From assembly GCA_016776525.1 (NCBI GenBank), contig JADHTD010000140.1:1-7087 (forward strand): a DNA stretch of 7,087 nucleotides, in the 5' to 3' direction. Below the pieces are notes generated by a model. That model did not search any database, was not told where the DNA came from, and saw nothing but the letters and a program-made list of their open reading frames with translations. A program made the translations under genes and the position numbers. Positions 1-5,170 of this stretch are shown piece after piece. The DNA comes from Rhodospirillales bacterium. Lineage in GTDB: Bacteria; Pseudomonadota; Alphaproteobacteria; Rhodospirillales; JADHTD01. The stretch's first letter is position 1; each line of letters opens with the position of its first letter.

Positions 1-128
1 ACCACGGCGACGTACGGCACGCCGCCGGCAACCCCCAGCGGCAGCATTATATCGCCGATAAAAAACGCCATCGCCAGACCGGTAGCGGCGGCGATTAACA
101 TCGGCGGCGTCCAACGTTCACCGAACAT
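1..128 (-). CDS. N-terminal fragment of a membrane protein, probably a sensor kinase or related signalling protein (runs off the left edge)
   Basis: An ATG at 128-126 opens a frame that stays open to the window edge, giving 42 residues. Residues about 9-24 form a hydrophobic stretch suited to a first membrane helix, followed by DIMLPLGVAGGVPYVAV. From memory, a segment of the form 'D-x-L/M-P-LGVAGGVPYVA' is common near the N-terminus of membrane-bound sensor histidine kinases and PAS or GGDEF proteins of proteobacteria, where it opens a small multi-helix module before the signalling domains. None of those downstream domains lies in the window, so the class is inferred from this segment alone. 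No clear Shine-Dalgarno sequence precedes the ATG. A candidate promoter lies at 221-250. Another membrane protein family remains possible. Confidence 0.55.
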   Translation of the reverse strand, partial: MFGERWTPPMLIAAATGLAMAFFIGDIMLPLGVAGGVPYVAV

Positions 129-220
129 GGTTCGTTTTTCTATAACGGAAGAATGTTCCCGTTTCCCAGGTTTTTACCGATCAGGACCGCTTAGACGCGG
201 CCTCTCCTCAATTACCAATT

Positions 221-250
221 AGAATAGTGTGGTTTTGACGGTTTTTGCAA
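221..250 (-). promoter_or_regulatory. Candidate sigma-70-type promoter for the left-edge membrane protein gene
   Basis: On the minus strand a -35-like TTGCAA (250-245, four of six consensus bases) and a -10-like TATTCT (226-221, four of six) are separated by 18 bases. They lie in the most AT-rich stretch of the window, and the 5' leader to the ATG at 128 would be about 85 bases. The call rests only on this partial consensus match and on location. Confidence 0.33.
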
Positions 251-286
251 ATTCCCGTTGAATAAAACCTTACGATACGGGTATTT

Positions 287-310
287 AAAAATTTGCCGCC
301 CGGACGGAAA
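287..310 (-). terminator. Candidate intrinsic terminator of the TPR-oxygenase gene and the minus-strand gene run
   Basis: Starting seven bases after the stop codon of the TPR-oxygenase gene, the minus strand can fold 310-292 into a small hairpin. An outer stem of three T-A pairs, a one-base bulge, and an inner CCGT/GCGG stem with one G-T pair close a CCGG loop. Five T residues (291-287) follow directly. The stem is short but the hairpin-plus-U-tract order and position are right for the end of the transcript. Confidence 0.42.
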
Positions 311-316
311 GCCCCC

Positions 317-2047
317 TCAATCAAGATCGAGAACGTCGAAGGCGATGGAGATGCGCGTCTCGTCGGACTCAAAGGGCACTGTGCGGTGATAGAAATAGGA
401 CGGAAACAGCACCATCAGGCCTTCCTCGGGCCGGATCAGCCTGACCTCGGGTTCCGTCGTGGCGTGGAAGTCTTCCGGCGCGCGGCCGAATTCGATCCAG
501 CCGGCATGGGCCGGGTCATCGGCGCGGACCACGCCCGGAATTTTCAGGTAATAGACGCCGGACAGCCACGCCGACGGATGGATATGGGCCAGTTGATGGC
601 CTTGCCTGTCCATGGCCACGCCCCACACGCTCAGGCCCAGACGCTTAGGCTTTTTGGCCGGCCAGGGATGGGCCGGGTCCGGCGGAATCGCTTGGCGGTA
701 ATCCTTCACCGCCGCCATGATCATCCCTTCCAGCGCCGCCACCGGGCCCTTCGGCTCGGCCAGCAGTTCGCCCGAATGGCGGCCGAACCGGGTCGCATGG
801 GACGCCGGCTGGGCGATAAGCGACGGATGGCCGAGCACGTGATCGCCGAGCGCCCGGTTGAAGTGCGCCATATCGTCGAACCCGTCCGGCGCGGATTGAT
901 GAACGGGACGCAAAAGGCGGTCGAAATCGTAGAGCTCCCGGACCGCCCCGCGATCACCTTTTTCCTCCAGCGCAATGGCCTTGAAGGCCAGCACCGAGAT
1001 ATTGCCGGGATGATCCTTGAGGAAGTCGTCACAGACCCGGACGGCGGCATCCGGGTTTCCCTGTTGCAGGTACAAGTCGCCCAGATTGGCCCGCACCTTG
1101 TCGTAATCGGGGGCGATTTGGATAGCCCGCGCGTAAGCCTCCTCGGCCTCATCCAGCCGCCCCATCTCCTTCAACGCATAACCGATGTTGATCTCCGCCC
1201 CGGCGTGACCCGGGTCGCATTTGATGGTACGCCGGTAGGCGGCAATGGCGGCGTCCTGCTCGCCCGTTTCCTGAAGCGCCACGCCCAGATTGTAATGGGC
1301 CTCGGCGAATTCGGGGTTTACGCCTATGGCCTTGCGATAGGCGTGAATGGCATCGGCCGGACGGCCCAGTTCCATATCCCCGGTGCCCAGGTTGTTGAGC
1401 GCCTCGGCATGGCCGGGGTCGATCCCGAGGGCCCTCCTGTAGGCAATCACCGCTTCGTCGAGGCGGCCCAGGGCCTTCAAGACGTTGCCCAGGTTGAATT
1501 GCGCCGGAGCGGCCCCGGGATCAAGGGCGATACAGCGGCGATAAGACGCCTCGGCCTCGATAAAGCGGCCCCCGGCCTCCAGCACGATTCCCAAGTTGAA
1601 TTCGGCGTCCCGGTTTTCGGGGCTGGCCTCGACGGCCCGGCGGTAAGCCGCCTCGGCGGCGGTGGTATCGCCCATGGCCTTCAGCACGTTGCCCAGGTTG
1701 TTGTGGGCATCGGCGAAATCGGGGCGGAATGCGACGGCGGTTTCCAGCAATGAAAGGGCTTCGGACGCATCGCCGGCCTGAAAGGCGGCGACCCCGGCCA
1801 GGTTGAGCGCCTCGGAATCGCCCGGGTTTTGCTGCAAAACCCGCCCGCACAGGCGAAAGGCCTCTTCCGGGCGGCCCGATTGCAACGCGCTCGCCGCCAG
1901 GCCAAGGGCTTCGGCGCCGGCAGCAACAGCGGAAGGCGAAGAGACCGGCTGGGCGGCTGGGCCTGACGCCAGGTTTGCCGGTTTGCCTTTTTTGCGGATC
2001 TTTTTCGACGCCGGTTTGCGGCGCGGGGTTTTTTTGCGTTTTTTCAT
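317..2047 (-). CDS. TPR-repeat protein with C-terminal 2OG-Fe(II) oxygenase-like domain
   Basis: The 576-residue protein has three parts. Residues 2-23 are very rich in Lys, Arg and Pro. Residues about 43-348 are nine consecutive 34-residue tetratricopeptide repeats with near-consensus cores such as NLGNVLKALGRLDEA and Y-R-R-A. Residues about 470-573 resemble the putative 2OG-Fe(II) oxygenase family (PF13759/TIGR02466 type): HIHPSAWLSGVYYL at 488-501, then GLMVLFPSYFYHRTVP at 543-558 and RISIAFDV at 565-572. Probable metal ligands are H488 and/or H490 and H554, with R565 a probable 2-oxoglutarate-binding residue. TPRs usually hold protein partners, so hydroxylation of a bound protein is a reasonable but unproven role. 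No signal peptide is seen, so it is probably cytoplasmic. The ATG at 2047 overlaps the stop of the upstream membrane protein gene (ATGA) and has no good ribosome binding site, which suggests translational coupling. The substrate is unknown. Confidence 0.88.
   Translation of the reverse strand: MKKRKKTPRRKPASKKIRKKGKPANLASGPAAQPVSSPSAVAAGAEALGLAASALQSGRPEEAFRLCGRVLQQNPGDSEALNLAGVAAFQAGDASEALSLLETAVAFRPDFADAHNNLGNVLKAMGDTTAAEAAYRRAVEASPENRDAEFNLGIVLEAGGRFIEAEASYRRCIALDPGAAPAQFNLGNVLKALGRLDEAVIAYRRALGIDPGHAEALNNLGTGDMELGRPADAIHAYRKAIGVNPEFAEAHYNLGVALQETGEQDAAIAAYRRTIKCDPGHAGAEINIGYALKEMGRLDEAEEAYARAIQIAPDYDKVRANLGDLYLQQGNPDAAVRVCDDFLKDHPGNISVLAFKAIALEEKGDRGAVRELYDFDRLLRPVHQSAPDGFDDMAHFNRALGDHVLGHPSLIAQPASHATRFGRHSGELLAEPKGPVAALEGMIMAAVKDYRQAIPPDPAHPWPAKKPKRLGLSVWGVAMDRQGHQLAHIHPSAWLSGVYYLKIPGVVRADDPAHAGWIEFGRAPEDFHATTEPEVRLIRPEEGLMVLFPSYFYHRTVPFESDETRISIAFDVLDLD
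1004..1921 (-). repeat. Array of nine tandem TPR-coding units, 102 bases each
   Basis: This stretch encodes residues 43-348 as nine back-to-back 34-residue units without insertions. The regular 102-base period can be followed through repeated 'AxxNLGxxLxxxG' and 'AIxxYRRAIxxxP' patterns. Some units remain similar at the DNA level: the segments at about 1474-1495 and 1679-1700 share roughly 20 of 22 bases. The sixth unit is irregular (NLGTGDMELG). A partial tenth unit may follow at residues 349-375. Confidence 0.85.
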
Positions 2048-2409
2048 GGCCGCGCCGGATTTGGTTTTGCCGTTTCCCCGGGTCCGGGAATCCGGAACGG
2101 CGGCGGGATGGTGGGAGAGTCCGGGGAAGGTTGACCGGGGGCTTTTGTTTCCTCCAGCCCGAAGGCATTGCGGAAGCTTTTCATCAGTTCACCGATACTT
2201 CCGCGCTCATCCTTCGGCGCGAACAAGAATATCAGGATCCATGCCGCCAGCGTCAGATACGCCACCACCTTGGCCGCAACCGCCATCCGGGGCCTGATGT
2301 TCTTCGCGCACCATTGGCCGAAAACGTTTTCAGGCTCTTTCATCTTGCGGCGGATGACGATGGCGGCGACCATCGCGGCGATGATCAGGGCGATAAATGA
2401 CGAGGACAA
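2044..2409 (-). CDS. Small membrane protein of unknown function with two helices and a proline-rich tail
   Basis: I do not recognise a family for this 121-residue protein. Residues about 4-19 and 43-64 are hydrophobic and long enough to span the membrane. The loop between them (20-42) is rich in Arg and Lys and contains a single Cys (C34). By the positive-inside rule the loop would face the cytoplasm and both ends the periplasm. Residues about 89-121 are proline-rich and probably disordered. The start is TTG at 2409, chosen because an AAGGAG site (2423-2418) lies eight bases upstream and no in-frame ATG or GTG fits better. Its stop overlaps the start of the TPR-oxygenase gene by four bases, so the two proteins are probably made together; a membrane-anchoring or partner role is only inferred. 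It follows the YjbQ gene after 67 bases that hold a weak terminator-like hairpin. Confidence 0.75.
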   Translation of the reverse strand: MSSSFIALIIAAMVAAIVIRRKMKEPENVFGQWCAKNIRPRMAVAAKVVAYLTLAAWILIFLFAPKDERGSIGELMKSFRNAFGLEETKAPGQPSPDSPTIPPPFRIPGPGETAKPNPARP

Positions 2410-2417
2410 TGAACAGA

Positions 2418-2423
2418 CTCCTT
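2418..2423 (-). promoter_or_regulatory. Ribosome binding site that fixes a TTG start
   Basis: AAGGAG on the minus strand lies eight bases before the TTG at 2409-2407. It is a full match to the anti-Shine-Dalgarno core at a normal distance and is the main reason for accepting the non-ATG start of the small membrane protein. Confidence 0.75.
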
Positions 2424-2441
2424 TGCCGAAGGGGCCAGCAT

Positions 2442-2466
2442 AAAAAGACGGTGGCCCATGGCAACC
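2442..2466 (-). terminator. Weak terminator-like hairpin between the YjbQ gene and the small membrane protein gene
   Basis: On the minus strand GGTTGCC (2466-2460) can pair with GGCCACC (2456-2450) around a three-base loop, with one T-C mismatch in the middle. Three bases later comes a run of five T (2446-2442). The stem is weak, so at most partial termination is expected. If it works, the last two genes would be separated to some degree from the upstream run. Confidence 0.3.
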
Positions 2467-2476
2467 GAAAACGGGC

Positions 2477-2920
2477 TTATTCGCCTTCGTTCAAGTCTTC
2501 CTCTTCGCCGCCCAAGTGCAGGACGATCTCGCGGCGGTGCGGCCGGGTACGGTGTTCGAACACGAATATCCCCTGCCACGTGCCGAGGGCCATCCGCCTG
2601 TTGGTCACGGGGATGGTGAGAGACGTCTCGGTCAGCGCGCCCTTGATATGCGCCGGCATGTCGTCGGGGCCTTCGGTGGTATGGCTATACAGGCTCGGGT
2701 CTTCCGGCGCCAATTTCCTGAAGAATGCCTCCAGATCCCGCATCACCAGAGGGTCGGCATTTTCCTGGATCACCAGCGACGCCGACGTATGGCGGATATA
2801 AACGGTGAGAAGCCCGGTGGAAATGCCCTGCCTGAGGACCCATTGGGCGACTTCGGCGGTACATTCGGTCAACCCCTGCCCTGTGGTGTCGATGATCAGT
2901 TTTCCCTGGGCTTGTTTCAT
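2477..2920 (-). CDS. yjbQ: YjbQ/UPF0047 family protein
   Basis: The 147-residue product matches the YjbQ/UPF0047 family (PF01894) along its whole length. Visible hallmarks are RHTSASLVIQENADP at 43-57, HTTEGPDDMPAHIKGAL at 80-96 and GTWQGIFVFEHR at 113-124. The conserved His, Glu and Asp residues in these blocks are thought to build a metal-binding or active site. Members are small soluble proteins; weak thiamin phosphate synthase activity has been reported for some, but the true role is not settled. The ATG at 2920 is chosen because it gives the usual short family N-terminus (MKQAQGKL). An in-frame TTG at 2947 would add nine residues and overlap the preceding stop. The upstream sequence is purine-rich (GAGGAAAGAAAAG) but the best match to a ribosome binding site is rather far from the ATG. 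It lies 19 bases after the metallopeptidase gene and is probably cotranscribed with it. Confidence 0.9.
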   Translation of the reverse strand: MKQAQGKLIIDTTGQGLTECTAEVAQWVLRQGISTGLLTVYIRHTSASLVIQENADPLVMRDLEAFFRKLAPEDPSLYSHTTEGPDDMPAHIKGALTETSLTIPVTNRRMALGTWQGIFVFEHRTRPHRREIVLHLGGEEEDLNEGE

Positions 2921-2939
2921 AATAAATTCTTTTCTTTCC

Positions 2940-3659
2940 TCACCCAATTCGGTGCAGGTGCTCCCCGTGTCGTTTCAGCCAGTCGCGGCTCCGGTCCATG
3001 TCTTCGGTCAAGCGGCCCACCAGCCGCCAGAACCGGGGCCCGTGGTTGTGCTCGGCCAGGTGCGAGACCTCGTGGGCGACGACATAATCGAGAACCCTTT
3101 CCGGCGCCATCACCAGCCGCCAGCAGAACGACAGGTTGCCCTCAGCGGAACATGACCCCCAGCGGCTTTTGGTGTCGCGGATGGTGATGCGTCCCGGCGT
3201 GCAGCCAAGGACCGCCGCCTTGTCCCGTACACGGGGCCGGATGCGGTCCCGGGCCTGGCCCTTGAACCAGTCCCGCAACCGCCGGGCGAGATGCTCATGG
3301 CCCCCGGCAACGAGAATTTCACAGCCCTCGAGCCGCACCACGCCGCGTTTCTCAGCCGTGTGGCGGATAACATGATCGACGCCGCCCAGCGGCACCCGGG
3401 CGCCATCGGCAAAGGGTATCCGTGGAGCCAGATCATCGAGCCTTCTCAACACCCAGTCGGCCTTGTCGCGGACCAGGTCGAGGCCTTCTTCGGGTGGCGT
3501 GCGGCTCGGCAGGGTAACGACGACGCCGTCTTCGGCCCCGTCCAGGCCCTGATCCAGGCGCAGGATTATGCGGCGCGCGCGGCGATTGCGGAGAAACCGC
3601 ACAGCCACCCGACGGCCGTCGAGATCAAGGGTGGCTTGCCGGGTCAACGCCTTGGACAC
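2940..3659 (-). CDS. YgjP-type (DUF45, M48-like) zinc metallopeptidase
   Basis: This 239-residue soluble protein belongs to the YgjP/DUF45 metallopeptidase family (PF01863). The zinc site is visible as HEVSH at 196-200 (H196, H200, catalytic E197) with the third ligand probably H206 in NHGPRFW. The family signature TKSRWGSCS lies at 163-171, followed by LSFCWRLVMAP. The N-terminal part (about 15-55) has the usual RRARRIILRLD strand pattern. Members resemble minigluzincin-type peptidases; their natural substrates are mostly unknown. The start is GTG at 3659, four bases after the stop of the upstream aldolase gene, with a GAGGG just ahead that also contains that gene's stop codon. The tight spacing suggests cotranslation. 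All expected catalytic residues are present, so it is likely active. Confidence 0.9.
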   Translation of the reverse strand: MSKALTRQATLDLDGRRVAVRFLRNRRARRIILRLDQGLDGAEDGVVVTLPSRTPPEEGLDLVRDKADWVLRRLDDLAPRIPFADGARVPLGGVDHVIRHTAEKRGVVRLEGCEILVAGGHEHLARRLRDWFKGQARDRIRPRVRDKAAVLGCTPGRITIRDTKSRWGSCSAEGNLSFCWRLVMAPERVLDYVVAHEVSHLAEHNHGPRFWRLVGRLTEDMDRSRDWLKRHGEHLHRIG

Positions 3660-3663
3660 GCCC

Positions 3664-4587
3664 TCAGGCCACCGGGGGAATGGAATATCCGAGGGCGTCG
3701 AAGCCTTCCAGCAAGGTCTCGCGGTCGGCCTCGCTCATGCGCATCAGCGGCGGGCGGATGTTGAGCCAGTCGTCGTTTCCGGAATGGCGCGCCATCAGCG
3801 TCTTCAACGCCGTCGACAACGGAAACTTCATGATCGTGTTGCGCACGGCGGTCAGCGCCTCGTGGGTGGCCCCGACGTCGTCGCCGTTTTTCCAGCCTTG
3901 ATAGACTTCCCCGGCCAATTTCGCGCCGACGTTGGCACAGGCCGTGATGCACCCGGCGCCACCGGCTTCGATGAGCGGCAGCAGCAATTCATCGGACCCG
4001 GCAAACACGGCGAAGCCCGGAAAGTTTTTCGCCGCCCCGATCATGTTATCCCCGTCGCCCGAGCTGTCCTTCATGCCGACCACGGTGTCCGGGTATTCTT
4101 TGAGCAGGCGTTCGATCAGTGAATAGGAAATCGGCACGCCCGACATCTGCGGAAAATGGTAAAGGCAGATTTTCAGTTTGCCATCGCCGACCGCCTGGAT
4201 GATTTCCGAATAGGCGGCGAACAGGCCGTCATCGCTGGGATTCTTGTAATAGAACGGCGGCAGCATCAAAACGCAGCCGGCGCCATTTCTCAACGCCGCT
4301 TTGGTCAGCGCCACGGCGTCCGGCAGAGCGCAAGACCCGGTGCCGGGCATCAGGGTATCGCCGGGGATGCCTGCCTCGGCCAGGCCGTCCAGAATAACGA
4401 TCCTTTCCGCGACGCTGAACGAATTGGCTTCGCCGGTGGTGCCCAGAATGGCAAGGCCGCCGCAACCGTTGTCGAGAAGCCAGCGGCAATGGGACGCCAT
4501 CAGGCCGATGTCGGGGTCGCCGGCGCCGGTTAGCGGCGTCAGCGCGGCGGCATAAACGCCGGAAAAGGCAAAATCTTGTTGAGGCAC
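3664..4587 (-). CDS. DapA-superfamily (class I aldolase/lyase) enzyme, substrate uncertain
   Basis: The 307-residue protein is a full-length TIM-barrel member of the dihydrodipicolinate synthase / N-acetylneuraminate lyase superfamily (PF00701). The Schiff-base lysine is K173 in GMKDSSG. The GTTGE loop (49-53) carries T50 and T51, Y143 in YHFP is the catalytic tyrosine, and Y114 in PPFYYK matches the second tyrosine of DapA. The motif after Y143 reads HFPQMSG, where true DapA has NVPSRTG; the arginine that binds the dicarboxylate substrate (R138 of E. coli DapA) is therefore replaced by M148. This argues against lysine biosynthesis and for another 2-oxo acid aldolase or lyase, or a sugar-acid dehydratase. 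The start is GTG at 4587 with AAGGAG ten bases upstream (4603-4598). It follows the YcgN gene after 48 bases and precedes the metallopeptidase gene by four. Confidence 0.9.
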   Translation of the reverse strand: MPQQDFAFSGVYAAALTPLTGAGDPDIGLMASHCRWLLDNGCGGLAILGTTGEANSFSVAERIVILDGLAEAGIPGDTLMPGTGSCALPDAVALTKAALRNGAGCVLMLPPFYYKNPSDDGLFAAYSEIIQAVGDGKLKICLYHFPQMSGVPISYSLIERLLKEYPDTVVGMKDSSGDGDNMIGAAKNFPGFAVFAGSDELLLPLIEAGGAGCITACANVGAKLAGEVYQGWKNGDDVGATHEALTAVRNTIMKFPLSTALKTLMARHSGNDDWLNIRPPLMRMSEADRETLLEGFDALGYSIPPVA

Positions 4588-4597
4588 GATTTATTTG

Positions 4598-4603
4598 CTC
4601 CTT
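4598..4603 (-). promoter_or_regulatory. Ribosome binding site supporting the GTG start of the DapA-like gene
   Basis: AAGGAG on the minus strand lies ten bases before the GTG at 4587-4585. The spacing is slightly long, but there is no competing start codon closer to it in that frame. Confidence 0.65.
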
Positions 4604-4635
4604 GTTGGATGGATATTCCTTGGGTGAACCCTTTT

Positions 4636-5097
4636 TTATTTGGGCCAGCCGACGACGCGGCCTTCCAATTCGTCGGTATCGCGTTCCGAAACCACCCGTC
4701 CGCGCACGGACACGGCGGCCTGGTGCACGGTTTCAGGGTCGCCGGACACCAGCGGATGCCACCAATAGAGCGCCTTGCCTTCGTCGATCAGGCGATAGGC
4801 GCAGGTGCTGGGCAGCCATTCCAGTTCCCGCACCGCCCGGGGCGTGAGTATCCGGCAGTCGGGAACGAAGCGTTTGCGGTCGTCGTAGCTGACGCAGCGG
4901 CACTGTTCCGTGTCCAGCAGGCGGCAGGCGACATCGGTGTACTGGATTTCGCCGGTGGATTCGTTTTCCAGCTTGTTGAGGCAGCATTTGGCGCAACCGT
5001 CGCACAGGGATTCCCACTCCGCCCGGGACATTTCGTCCAGGGTCTTGGTCTGCCAGAACGGCTGATCGGTGGGTTTCTTGTCGGCTTTTGCGGGCAT
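4636..5097 (-). CDS. ycgN: YcgN-type (UPF0260) YkgJ-family cysteine-cluster protein
   Basis: The 153-residue product aligns by eye with E. coli YcgN along its whole length: PFWQTKTLDEMS at 13-24, WESLCDGCAKCCL at 28-40, a VACRLL segment around C58, and EWLPSTCAYRL at 93-103. Nine cysteines (32, 35, 38, 39, 58, 66, 68, 81, 99) are arranged as in the YkgJ/UPF0153-like cysteine-cluster group, which is thought to bind zinc or an iron-sulfur cluster; the function is not established. The ATG at 5097 is preferred over an in-frame upstream start at 5154 because it has GAGGAG ten bases upstream and matches the family's usual length. It lies 73 bases after cobB, probably in the same transcript, although a possible promoter element is seen in that gap. 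Confidence 0.92.
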   Translation of the reverse strand: MPAKADKKPTDQPFWQTKTLDEMSRAEWESLCDGCAKCCLNKLENESTGEIQYTDVACRLLDTEQCRCVSYDDRKRFVPDCRILTPRAVRELEWLPSTCAYRLIDEGKALYWWHPLVSGDPETVHQAAVSVRGRVVSERDTDELEGRVVGWPK

Positions 5098-5107
5098 CAA
5101 ACGGTGA

Positions 5108-5114
5108 CTCCTCA
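5108..5114 (-). promoter_or_regulatory. Ribosome binding site that decides the YcgN start
   Basis: TGAGGAG on the minus strand lies ten bases before the ATG at 5097-5095. It would fall inside the coding region if the longer upstream start at 5154 were used, which favours the shorter protein. Confidence 0.65.
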
Positions 5115-5125
5115 ACGCGGCCCAA

Positions 5126-5154
5126 GGGGTACCCCGTCTGTTGGCGATTGTCAA
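5126..5154 (-). promoter_or_regulatory. Possible weak promoter upstream of the YcgN gene
   Basis: A perfect -35 hexamer TTGACA (5154-5149, minus strand) lies between cobB and the YcgN gene. At 17 bases the -10 position reads TACCCC, which is a poor match and part of the palindrome GGGGTACCCC (5126-5135). Without an activator it is unlikely to be strong. It is recorded because it is the only consensus-like element inside the gene run. Confidence 0.2.
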
Positions 5155-5170
5155 AGCGCCCCGACGATTC

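Noticed and set aside
293..1753. 486-codon open frame on the plus strand opposite the TPR-oxygenase gene
   Set aside because: It is a shadow of a GC-rich coding strand: the protein has low-complexity Arg/Gly/Val-rich composition with no recognisable domain, while the minus strand encodes clear TPR and oxygenase motifs.
2921..2947. TTG start adding nine residues to the YjbQ-family protein
   Set aside because: It overlaps the preceding stop, has no well-placed ribosome binding site, and the family normally starts close to the ATG at 2920.
4618..4640. GGGTTCACCC palindrome followed by other bases after the YcgN stop, as a terminator
   Set aside because: The stem is four pairs with a two-base loop and there is no T-run after it in the direction of transcription.
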